Shown one piece after another: positions 1-10,412 of a stretch of DNA of 64,000 nucleotides. Made by a program: the position numbers and the translations under genes. Position 1 is the first letter of the stretch, and each line of letters starts with the position of its first letter. This DNA is from Pyxicephalus adspersus (Eukaryota; Chordata; Amphibia; Anura; Pyxicephalidae). The DNA lies in the NCBI RefSeq assembly GCF_032062135.1, contig NC_092861.1:134991102-135055101 (forward strand), read 5' to 3'. The notes below the pieces were generated by a model. It was not told the origin of the DNA. It saw only the letters and a list, made by a program, of their open reading frames with translations, and did no database searches.

Positions 1-158
1 GGTAAGACACTTTATCACAGAAGGGACATTGCCTACCCCTTTCTGCAAAAATGACCTGACTGATCATACAAACTTTAAAGTAAAAATTTAGTTCCACTTT
101 AAGGAGGAACATGTAGGAATGTTTGAAGGAAAGTCCACCTTTTAAGAGAGAAAAAGAA
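1..158. mobile_element. MITE family B fragment (cut by window start)
   Basis: It has CAGAAGGGACATTGCC, CCTTTCTGCAAAAATGACC and TTTAGTTCCACTTTAAGG. The same ordered blocks recur at 1100, 31785, 36778, 38040 and 42237. Confidence 0.65.
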
Positions 159-769
159 GGCTCACTCTTCCCTATCATTCTTCTAGTCTTCAAACGGCTC
201 CATCAAAATCTGGAAGTAGATGACTACTGCTGCGTTGCCTTAAAAATTTAGTGCTCTGGGAATCATTTGCCATGTAATAAATGTTTTTTTAATGTATATG
301 TGATCAAAGATAGCAACATTTTGCCACCCCAGGCTTTGCACTTGCCTGTTGCCTGTCACCATTTATACATTGTAAAATATTGTATATTGCCATTTATTTC
401 ATATTTTTGTTTCACATATGCACATCCAATAAATGGTGCGCCCATAAGATAGTAGTTTTCCAAAAATATTGGGTTTTCCCAAAACGAAAGAAACTTTCAT
501 TGAAGGGAATTTCTTAACACCTTCTTAAAAGAAAAGAACAGTGAAATAATCACCAACAGGAAAAAAACACTGCCACAGGCATTCTGTATACCAAAACATA
601 CAGATATGTGCTAAAGCCTAAATATTTTTTTAAATAATTTCATTTTTTATCCTAAGGAAATTTGGTGCAGTGTGGAGCAGGACAGGTATGTAAAATTTGT
701 TTTCTTTGCAGGGAGGACTGCTTTTTAGGTTTTTAAAGACAATTTCCAGTAATTTTTCTCACTACTCAG
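159..769. other. Unassigned AT-rich DNA
   Basis: Nothing recognisable was seen; the 61-codon frame here is chance. Confidence 0.6.
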
Positions 770-1095
770 TTAACCTCCCTGGCAGTATTCCCCCTGGCAG
801 TGTGGCTCGGGGTTAAAGTTCAGTACCAAAAGCGGTAACCCCGAGCCACACTTACCAGGTCCCCACATGCCTGCGTCATCCTCCAGCGATGCTCAGCATG
901 TGTCATTTGGCGATGGTCACCTGGCATCTGTGTAGACTGGCAATGCCCACCTGGCATCTGCATCCCCGGCGTGTGAACATTGGGGATACAAAGTCAGGGG
1001 ATATGCGAGCGTGCGTCCTGGAGGGTGGGACCAGGCAGGAAAATTTTAAATAATAGGTATTTTTAAATGTACTGCTTTGGTTAAAGGATGGTTAA
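770..1095. mobile_element. TTAA-flanked MITE, family N, copy 1
   Basis: It begins TTAACCTCCCTGGCAG and ends GGATGGTTAA. An internal inverted pair, GTGTGGCTCGGGGTTA and TAACCCCGAGCCACAC, lies at 799-857. TTAA ends suggest a piggyBac-type element, which is inference. Confidence 0.65.
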
Positions 1096-1099
1096 AGGA

Positions 1100-1242
1100 G
1101 TGCAAGACAAAAGACAAGTTAGAAGCAGTGAAAAAGGTAAGAATGCTTATTACTGAAGGAACATTGTCTGCCTCGTTCTGCAATAAAACCCTTCATGATA
1201 ACATTTTTTTAAAGTGAAATTTTATTTCTGCTTCAAAAAAAA
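1100..1242. mobile_element. MITE family B fragment
   Basis: It has TTACTGAAGGAACATTGTC, GTTCTGCAATAAAACCC and TTAAAGTGAAATTTTATTTC. Inner blocks form a small fold-back around GAAGG...TTCTGC. Confidence 0.6.
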
Positions 1243-1317
1243 CACTTACAAGCTGATGTTTACCCTAACAACCTCTGAGTCATTGCTACTGAATGAACAC
1301 AACACCAGCTGTGTATA

Positions 1318-1582
1318 GTATGGTCCGCAAGAATATTTTGGTGGTCCCCCAAGCAGTTCCCAGGCTCAGGGGAGTGGGCGAACTGTGTCCCTGCACACAG
1401 CCCGCCTACTCTCCCATTGCTGGCTCAGATCTGCAATGCCAGAGTGGGTGGGGTTATGTCATTATGATGTCACTATGGGGGAGGTGCCTCCCCTTTGATT
1501 GACAACCGGCTCTCCGTGCATGCGCGGAGCCAGTAATTTTAGTGGTCTGCGGGACCAAAAAAGGTTGGCGACCACTGATATA
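1318..1582 (+). mobile_element. hAT-like MITE, family C, copy 1
   Basis: It contains GGTGGTCCCCCAAGCAG, CCTACTCTCCCATTGCTGG, CTCAGATCTGCAATGCC, GTTATGTCATTATGATGTC, GGTCTGCGGGACC, and a right end AAAGGTTGGCGACCACTG. It is GC-richer than its surroundings. Related copies are at 21690 and 41664. Confidence 0.75.
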
Positions 1583-2489
1583 GAACAAGCTAACAAAGTT
1601 AGTGCAAACAAAGGGGAGTGTTTCCCTAGTTATTACTTTCTGCAAAAAGTTTTTTTAACATTTTGCTGTTTTTTTTTACATCTTTTAAGGGCATGATTTT
1701 AAATTCCCCATAACAAGTGATGATTAAGATAAAGCAAAACCTTTTCCTACGTCTGAGTAGCAAGCAATTTGTAAATGTCACACATATACATATATTTAGT
1801 TACACACTCAAGCAATCTTTTAACTTAAATATGTAGTAATCTTGTCTACAATTCTGTAAGCAATTGATCTGGAAAAAATGATTTACAGTAAGCTGGTCTG
1901 GAAATTGTGTGAACGTATTATTATTATTTTTTTTTTTTTTACATGGTATAAAATGTAACTATTAAATTGAATTTGTAAATTGCATCTGTCTCAAACTCCT
2001 GCTGAGTAATTGGAACTATTATTACCTAGAAACATGGTGAGGACCAGTTAATAAACGTATGCTTAATGTATCTGAAAGCTTTCTGGAGCTTTTAAAGGGC
2101 AGGAAAACAGTTCCAATCCATTAACCAAAATTAGTATTTCCTGAAATTCCCAGTCATTTCATATGAATATGATATAGCTTAGAATAAGTACTGCTTATAT
2201 TTTTACACTGAAATGGGATTGTAAGTATACCTTTTATGAGAGAATTATGTAAGCTGCCAATTCTGACCTCTCCTTCAAGAATGGTAATTCCTCGGCTGTC
2301 ATACGGATGCTTTGACATCAGGGCTCTCTGGATCATTAACCTAGTACAAGTAAAAAAAATGTTTTCACAATCTGATCTGTCTCCAGCCTGTCAATTAGAC
2401 AGTGAAGGAGGAGTAGAAGACTGATTAGGTTATCTCTGTTGCTGATTGCTTGCTTCTTTTAACAGTGATTGGTCTCCAGAATTTCTCCT

Positions 2490-2665
2490 TACCTAGGCAT
2501 GTTGGCTCAGTGATGATGTTTCTCAGAGTTTCCCACTCTTGCCTTTGCAGCATTTGGGTCCCAGTTTTGAATTTTGGACAGGGCACTGTCTGTACAAATG
2601 TTGTTCCTATGTTCCTGTGGGTTTCCTGTGGGCAACCTGATTTCCTTCCACATCCTAACGACACT
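2490..2665 (+). mobile_element. tRNA-derived SINE fragment (5' and body)
   Basis: The order of motifs matches the nested copy at 61577: TTGGCTCAGTG, CACTCTTGCCTTTGCAGC, a degraded B-box region around TTTTGAATTTTGG, GGCACTGTCTG, TGTGGGTTTCC and CCTTCCACATCC. It has lost its 3' tail and is strongly diverged. This explains the open frames on both strands here. Confidence 0.65.
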
Positions 2666-2839
2666 CACCTGTCACTCACCTCCTCACAGGGCACCGCCAT
2701 CTTCTTTATTCTCTTCCAGTTAAACATCTTTAAACCATCTTGATCGGGCAAGTCAGGATGATGACTACACATGCAGGGGAAGCTGGGATTGTTCTCATTT
2801 GGACAAGCGGCATCAAGTGAGTAGGGATTATCCATGAGG

Positions 2840-2871
2840 CCATACTAGTCAAGAAAAATTGACTAGTATGG
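2840..2871. repeat. Perfect 13-bp hairpin
   Basis: CCATACTAGTCAA pairs exactly with TTGACTAGTATGG across the 6-nt loop GAAAAA. It is too short to assign. It may be a fold-back remnant of a transposon. Confidence 0.85.
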
Positions 2872-2879
2872 TAGGTAGG

Positions 2880-3500
2880 TTAGGTTTCCTGCTCGATCAG
2901 TAAATAGCCTCCTGATCATCCCTGGCTATTTGGCTAACTCAGGCACAGCACTCAGCATTCGTGTAATGTGTCTCCATTAGTGCCGAGCCCCCTAGCTCTG
3001 CTGAGCATTTCCTCTACACCTGTTGAATAATTCAGTGCTTTCCCTGTCAAGCACCTGTGTAACCCAGTCTGTTGTTTTCCAGCCCGTTCCCTTGTGCTGT
3101 TCCAATGTTCTTCTCTGTCTGTGGTTATCCCTGTGTCACCTGTGCCTCCTGTTGCTTCCAGTGTTCCCTGTGTCTGCAGTGGCCCCTGTGTCATTGGTGT
3201 CTTTTTCCTGGATCCCTGGTATTTGACCCCTGGCTTGTGACCTGACCTCTTTTTCTTGCTGATCTGACCTCCCCTGCTTGCTGCCTGCCTCATCCCCAGC
3301 CTTCTTTGACAATTCTTCTGTGTAGTGATTTGGTACCGTGTATCACCCTGGTGTGCTCAAGAACCGCAACCTTACAGTAACCAGCAGGGCAACATCCTTA
3401 CCACTCGGGAGGCTCGGAAGAAGACCTGGTAACTGCTTAGACTCTGCGCCTTGGCCCTTCTCAGGGCCCACATTACTTCCGTACAACCCATAGCACCCCT
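2880..3500. repeat. LTR-like interspersed repeat, unclassified
   Basis: This is a GC-richer block with many CCTGTGTC/CCTGTTGC runs. It then has GTGATTTGGTACCGTG, CTCAAGAACCGCAACC and GTAACCAGCAGGGCAAC. The composition break and style suggest an LTR fragment. No TG...CA ends or coding domains could be fixed. Frames of 60-110 codons here are not supported as genes. Confidence 0.4.
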
Positions 3501-3560
3501 TAGCGGCCCTGTCTCCCCAAGTGTACAATATCTGAGCATTGAATTTCAAGTTGTATGAGA

Positions 3561-5796
3561 CTGGGTGTCATTTACCCAAACAAAGGGTCAGAAGCTAAGA
3601 TAAGAATAGTGTTTGTTTACAGGACTGCAATGGGGAGAAGGTGACAATTGCAGCAGAAGCTGCATTTTTTTATTTTTACTGCTTTTGGTCTAATTTTAAT
3701 TATTTTTCAAAGCTGGGGTTGGGCTTTAAGATTACCACTAGAGTTGAACCTTTCAGTTATAAGATGGACTTTTGTGAAATAAAGTCAGTGGAAAAAGGGG
3801 AAGCAAATCATTCCTTTTCCCATAATTGTCAGCAATAGGAATACATACTGTTCTGCTGTGCCTGTGACAACAGTGCTACACTTACAAGAATTATTGGTGG
3901 AACCTGCTGCAGTAAGGCATTATAGATCAAGAGAAATGCCATAAAACTACAAAGGACAAAACAGTTCAAACAATTACTATCATATCAAAAATGAATTATA
4001 TTGTGTAAAAAGGACCATTAGATGTACGTTCCCACACAAAAAAACGCTTCCCGCTGAACCATAACATGATTCACAGACATTGGGCTTGTCCCTTGCTGGA
4101 GTGATATTTTGTATTTGTATCCATCTGAAGTAGCGACCAGCAATGTGCTGAAAGTACAAAGTATAACAAAGGTTAGACACACGGGGTCCTGCAGGGTCAG
4201 CCGCAAATAGATTCAAACAACCTACGTCCGATAGGTACACAATGAAAGCGTTTTTTTTGTTTTTCTTGAATTCAATTCAGGTTATGTAATCAGATAGAAA
4301 TAATGCTTAGCACAGTTCTTCCTTAGCAGTCTATTGTTAGAATATTGATTCAAGAAATATGGTTCAGTACAATTAGGTCTATACATCCTTGATTATAGGT
4401 ATGAAGACCTAGAAATGGCCAAACGTCACAACTGTATAAAACTATTGATGTAAATAGTGTTATTTGTAGTTTTTTTTATAGAACCTGGCTTCTTTTCTGT
4501 ATGCATATCCCTGACTCACTACCTTGTCTCTATTCATTTTATATAGCAACTTTACCTTCAATTTTCATTGGTTCCATGATTCACCGTAAAGTAATGATGC
4601 ACTTGGGATTGTTCAGATGAACTGTGCTTAAAATAAAATGGAAAAATATAATTATTGTTGACTTAGAACATGTCTGCCTGAGTTTTCTAATGATGCTGGT
4701 AATAAAAAATACTTCCATTGCATAAATAAAGAGACTAAATTGAGTAGGAGATTTTTTTTCAGAAATCAGTAAATTCCCAGCAGAGTTTGTAATATGATTA
4801 AGATTGTATGTCAAAGTTTACTAGTTATTTTTTCTTCTCCCTTTATTTCCATCAATTTAAAATATTTGATGTTTACATGATAGTCAGCTGTCAGTTGTTT
4901 TGAAGAAATTTGAACAAAGAATTATTGTTCTAGCACTTTAATTTTAAAGCTTCTTGACCTTGAAGGAAAGGAGCTAAAACATTTTGAACATGAGAATTTG
5001 CATACATCCTCCCAGTGTATTTAGCAGTAATTATAGTGATATGTAAAATAAAGGTGACAGTTCAGTAAAGATAATAAAGTAAAGGACAGAGGGTGGGAAT
5101 ACTGACCATTTAGAGCCCGAAAAAAGTCCCTTTTTTTTATTTGTGTTTTCTCTGATGGGGAAAATTGGCTCGATCTTTAGATAGTGTCTACGAGTTTTAT
5201 TAGCTGCAACATAAGACAGCAGAAAAGGAAAACACTAGCACTCCTGTGCATCTCCTAACAGGTGCCTATCCCGCCCTCTACCTTGGAGTTCTCCGTCTCT
5301 CTTACTGACCTCTCCTCCAGTCTCTAAGGTCTCCCCGACAGATTCATGCCACAAGACCCGGTTGGGCCATAGATTTTGAGGATCCTTGGCCATTACTCCA
5401 TCATCGGACCCCCTCATCCTTATCCCCTATTCTCCTGATATTTAGAATAAAATAGAAACCCACCAATTATGAGGGCACGTATTTAGTCTGGGTACAAGAC
5501 TAATACCATTCAATGATGACTGACCTGATGATAATCAGGAACCTTACCCAGAAACTGGGGAAGGTCACCAATCACTCAGCTGGGATAACAAAACTTTAGG
5601 CCAAACTCAACACTTCATGTACATTGAAGATTCTAGATTCTACAAGGATCCAGGTTTCGGGCACCCTGTGGCAGGCCCAGCACCATGAGGTGCCTTGTGC
5701 GCTGTGGCATTAGAAAAATTATGATTTCTGTTTCTCTTTAGTCCGATCAGACTGTCTTTACACTATAATTCCTCTAATACCGTTCCATAAAAGTAG
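3561..5796. other. Unassigned AT-rich DNA
   Basis: No gene or repeat was recognised. A C/T-rich patch at 5235-5420 stands out in composition only. Confidence 0.6.
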
Positions 5797-6229
5797 NNNN
5801 NNNNNNNNNNNNNNNNNNNNNNNNNNNNNNNNNNNNNNNNNNNNNNNNNNNNNNNNNNNNNNNNNNNNNNNNNNNNNNNNNNNNNNNNNNNNNNNNNNNN
5901 NNNNNNNNNNNNNNNNNNNNNNNNNNNNNNNNNNNNNNNNNNNNNNNNNNNNNNNNNNNNNNNNNNNNNNNNNNNNNNNNNNNNNNNNNNNNNNNNNNNN
6001 NNNNNNNNNNNNNNNNNNNNNNNNNNNNNNNNNNNNNNNNNNNNNNNNNNNNNNNNNNNNNNNNNNNNNNNNNNNNNNNNNNNNNNNNNNNNNNNNNNNN
6101 NNNNNNNNNNNNNNNNNNNNNNNNNNNNNNNNNNNNNNNNNNNNNNNNNNNNNNNNNNNNNNNNNNNNNNNNNNNNNNNNNNNNNNNNNNNNNNNNNNNN
6201 NNNNNNNNNNNNNNNNNNNNNNNNNNNNN
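5797..6229. other. Assembly gap (433 N)
   Basis: This is a run of N. The right flank, 6230-6300, carries two diverged units (TGTAAGGCTGGTTGTGATTGG; TGTAAGACTCACTGTGATTGG) about 38 bp apart. A tandem repeat may have caused the gap. Confidence 0.99.
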
Positions 6230-6300
6230 TGTAAGGCTGGTTGTGATTGGTTGAAGCCTCTGCATAATGTAAGACTCACTGTGATTGGCTTATCTTCTAG

Positions 6301-8340
6301 CTAGATAATGACTCTTAAAGGTATATTTTCTTTTTCTGCCTATGTTACCAAAATGCATATATAACTGTTATAAACATTCACAACCATAAAATACAGTGAT
6401 AACTCTGCATCTAGCTTAAACATATGAGCTGTATAGTGGGGTTATTGGCAGGTTTAGGTGTATACAGAATATACTGCACTAACAACCTAGGACAGGTTTT
6501 AGCTGGCCAGCTACACACCCTACTCTTAAAGCAGACCTACACTGGCTTCTTCACCTGCTGGTATTGGACTGATATCAGCCCCTCTAATGTCAGCTTGGGT
6601 TTGGTAAATGAGATCAAAGCATATGTTTAGATATGGTTAAAAAGCTATAATTATATGGTCACTGTAAGTGGCATGGCAATACCAGTAAGTATGTTGTGTA
6701 TAGATACTGTATGAGCTTGTCTTCCTGTAGATATTAAACCTTTTCTTCTGGTTACCTTTTTTGGGAATACATGCTTATCTTTAAAATCATAAAATTCTTT
6801 CTTTATAGCTACCACCAAACTCCACACCTTTTTTTGTCAGCAGGTATGATATACATTTAGGGCAAATATACCAACTACTGTTCAAATCTTTAGCCGGTAA
6901 TGGTAGCAATTTGTACACCTTGCTAATAATGATTAATTATTAGACAATCAAGTATAGGTGATCTGAATCTATACCGGCACAGAAACCAACACTAATAGGG
7001 AAAAATGGCATTAAATTGCTCCCCTGTGTGCTGCCTTTCCCCCAGAATAGGACACTTTTTATTTTAATTGCAAAAACTGAGAAGCTTTCTTCTGGAAGAG
7101 CTAAAATAATGTGCTGAAATCTAGCATTTCTTGTAAGTTTCATATATTAGACTCTCCACTTAAATCACATAAGAATTGCTAAAACTATATTCAATTAAGT
7201 CTGAAGTGTAAATTCTGCATTTTTAGTATGATATTCCAGATAATTGCAGAGACACGTCTTATTTGTATATAGAATTTATTTCCCCGGTGCCGCTAAGCAA
7301 TTAAACAGTAAAACCGTCTACTATATTAATGTGGGGATGTTTATGTTTATAACAGTGCATAACAATTTTAGGAGACAAAGCCTGTCATGGTTGACTTCTC
7401 TTTGCATATGTTACTTAACACCCGGGCAACAGTTAGAACAAAAGTTCTCTGTTTGATTTTGCTTATCCAACTCTAAATTAATTGCAATTTATTGGTGTCA
7501 ACAGAAAAAAGTTGTAACATATGAATAAAAATATTCTGTAAAACTCACAGGTATTGTAACATCAGTGAGCTGGATGCCTTATTGAACTATATATATTCAT
7601 GTATTACTGCTTTTAAGTAGAATGCATAAAAACACATTTTATGCCATAACAATACCAAAAATTAAGTCATATGAGTCTGTTTGCTATTTTTAAAATTATG
7701 CCTAGAAAGGGGATTGCAGCAGAGGGTCTGGGTGGTAATGTATACTCAACAAAATATAAAGTGTATTCAATATACTGCCACCCTGAAAAACTGTAGTTGG
7801 TTTACTAAAGGAATATAGGATGGTCATAGTTGTGGTTGAAAACTGCTGTATTACTGTCTACTATCCTAATTCTGAGCCTCGTGAGGTAGTAACAATAGAG
7901 TAGTCCCAATTTTACTGAAATGAAAATTTGACTATCATTTCTAAAAAGGAAAATTTTAACCTCTTTCAAGGTATCTCTTGTTTATGTATCAGTCCCACTC
8001 CCTTGTACATTGAAAATCACATTCGAGCGGTGTAACGAATGTTTGCTTTTTTCAATCTAAGCAGGAAAATTTGCATTTAGAATTGTTATTGCTATTAGTA
8101 ACAGGTGATAGTAAGCCTACAGTTGCCACCATTGATGGGCAGATGAATTTGTCTGAAATAAGACTTCTAGAACAGGCTTCTATGCAAAAGAGTCTCAATT
8201 TGTCCAAATAACTGGTTGGGGAGCTCACACTTTGGACCCAACCTTATTGAAATGATGTAATTAAGGGTAGTGATAAGTCTTTGACTTTACAAAGAAGACA
8301 AGAGAAAGGTTTGAGACAGATAATATATTGCAGTTACCTA
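6301..8340. other. Unassigned AT-rich DNA
   Basis: Nothing was recognised except scattered homopolymers and a possible family D scrap near 7797 (GTTGGTTTACTAAAGG). Confidence 0.55.
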
Positions 8341-8656
8341 AAGTGCCGTACACACACCCAACGGTTCTTGCCTGATAATCGGCTCGGGGCATGTGTACAG
8401 CGTCAGTTGTCCATTGTCCAAATGACCGTCCTAGCAGATCCACTGACAATGAATAACTAACGATCCTAATGCAGGGAAAGGGGGAGAGCGTGCGGCAGGG
8501 TGCTGCTCTCTCTCTCTCTCTCCTCCTCCCCTCTCCATAGAGCAGAACGGTGCTGTATGTATAGCAATCGTTCATGCATTGTGCAGTGCTAGTCGTTGGA
8601 AAGGATTGCGAAAGATCTTTTCCAACGACTATTATTGCACGTGTGTATACGGCTTA
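8341..8656. mobile_element. MITE with CCGTACACAC ends, family G, copy 1
   Basis: The left end is AAAGTGCCGTACACACACC and the right end CACGTGTGTATACGGCTTAA, an imperfect inverted pair. Further inverted segments (CCAACG...CGTTGG; TAGTCGTTGGAAAGGATT and AATCTTTTCCAACGACTA-like) lie near the right end. A CT microsatellite sits at about 8506-8524. Confidence 0.8.
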
Positions 8657-8949
8657 ACTCTTTTCCTAATGATCCATCTTCTTCAATCTATTTATGACAA
8701 AATTTGTGTTTGGCTGCTATGAAATCATCTGCAGAAGACAAGGTACTTTTTGTTTGTCAAAAATGTTGACCTCTTCCCATGCTTTTGCATGTAAAGGGAC
8801 AAATGGTGGAATCTAAAGATCAGGTGTATATTTAAGATATTTCAGCACTTCAAAAAGTGGATAAGCAAACTGCATAATAGATAAGCAAATTGCATAATAG
8901 AAACATAATGATGATACTTTCTACATGATACATAATGTAAAATAGGTTT

Positions 8950-9155
8950 TGTTCTCCAGAGCTGGAGAGAATACACTTTCATCAGTAAAGCTCGGGGATC
9001 CAGCAAACCTGGAATGGATTTTTTGAAAGTCATTTGCTTTTTGCTAGCAAATGTTTTGAATCCTGGACCAGATCCATTCCAGGTTTGCAGGATCATCCAG
9101 CTTCACAGATAAGTGTATTCTCTCCAGCCTTGGAGAGCTTTAATAAATCAGGCCC
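8950..9155. mobile_element. Palindromic MITE, family P, copy 1
   Basis: The arms read GGAGAGAATACACTTTCATC and GTGTATTCTCTCCAGCC, with the inner arms CAAACCTGGAATGG and CCATTCCAGGTTTG around GCTAGCAAATGTTTTGAATC. It ends AGCTTTAATAAATCAGGCCC. The left tip is eroded. The whole element can fold into a long hairpin. Confidence 0.85.
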
Positions 9156-9397
9156 ATATAGCACAGTCATAGTACGCAGTGCTTTACAAAGCCCATTGTC
9201 AAAAAACTAACTGTCCCTCAAAAGCCAGTTAACCTACCTGCTCTTTTGGAATGGGGGAGGAAATTGGAGTGCCCAGAGGATCCCACTCAAACAGAGGGAG
9301 ATCAAACTCCTTGCAGATAGTGTCCTGGCCCAGAGTTGAACCTGGACCTAGTGATGCAAGGCAAGAGTGCTAGCCAGTGAGCTAACCATGCTGCTCT
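9156..9397 (-). mobile_element. tRNA-derived SINE, antisense
   Basis: On the minus strand it reads tRNA-like head (GCTCACTGGCTAGC), B-box-like GGTTCAACTCT, then GGACACTATCTGCAAGG, the GGGACAGTTAGT tail motif and GCTTTGTAAAGCACTGC. Its 3' end directly abuts the palindromic MITE ending at 9155, so the MITE probably landed in or next to the SINE tail. Confidence 0.8.
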
Positions 9398-9648
9398 ACA
9401 TTCCATCCTTTGCTGGCTACCCTCATCTTTGGAAACCAGTGTTTTTTTTACCATGTCTCTTCATTGGTCCATGTATTGTCCATGTTCATTTCAAGTTGAG
9501 ATATAAGTTGAGTGAAAACTTTGTCTTAAAAAAGTGGCATGGTATTCCTTTACCAATATTAATTATGATGATATTGGTGACATATTTTTTAGATATGGAG
9601 AAACAATAAAAATGTAATGTTAGTCCCAGCATAATAAATATGGCATTG

Positions 9649-9764
9649 CCAATTATCATCACATTCAAAAAGCTAAGTTAATTATCTGTTTGCAAGGTGA
9701 AAATTGCCAAATTGTCATCACATGCAAAAAGCTAATAAATTATCTAATTGCAAGGTGATAATTT
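9649..9764. repeat. 58-bp tandem duplication
   Basis: Two adjacent units, 9649-9706 and 9707-9764, share ATCATCACATTCAAAAAGCTA versus GTCATCACATGCAAAAAGCTA and the ending TTGCAAGGTGA. Divergence is about 15 percent. Confidence 0.8.
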
Positions 9765-10164
9765 ACCTTGGTAAGTGAACAGCCTAAATTCCTTCCTAAA
9801 TCAACCCTATAAATATCTTACATCCTGACCTGTGACAGTGGTGATTCTGCCAGAACAAAACATGCAAGATTATGGACTGGCCTTTTCCTTGTGTTTCCTT
9901 TTTAATCAAATAATATTGATTGAAAACATCCCTTCCTTCCTTTGTTACAGAAATAGCAAAAGAAAACAAACATCAATTCAGAATGACAAATTCCTGGACC
10001 CATGTTATATGGGTGCAGAAGCAAGTACAATGCAAAGTACGAAACACTAAAAGGGGAAAGAAAAATGATAAAAGAAATGGCAAGCAGGGTATTATGATGA
10101 TTATATTATGCAATTATGGCATCTGGAGTTATAGGTGGGTAGTGCCACAAGTATCATAAAAATG

Positions 10165-10412
10165 CCTAAAGTGTAACTAAAGTCCCACTTTAAAAAATAA
10201 AGGATCAGTCAGGTAGTTATAGCAAATCATGCCTGTGAAATGTGAAAAAGCTCAGGTGCTCAGCTTTGGTGTTCATGAAAACCTGGCAATCGAGGCTTCC
10301 CTTGCATGTGTGAACAAGATTGAACTCCCAAGATTTATGTCATCCCACCACAGCCAATCAAGATGCCCAAAGATCACAGATAAGTGAGAAGAGCGGGTTT
10401 AGTTTCACATAA
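10165..10412. mobile_element. AACTAAA-ended MITE, related to family A/B
   Basis: The ends AAAGTGTAACTAAAGTCCC and GGGTTTAGTTTCACATAAAG form an imperfect inverted repeat of a 245-bp unit. The interior has AAGCTCAGGTGCTCAGC and CAGCCAATCAAGATGCCC. Confidence 0.5.

Noticed and set aside
5758..6279. Long open frames across the N run
   Set aside because: Ns translate as X; there is no coding evidence.
8506..8524. GAGA-type regulatory element
   Set aside because: It is a CT microsatellite within a MITE; no promoter context.
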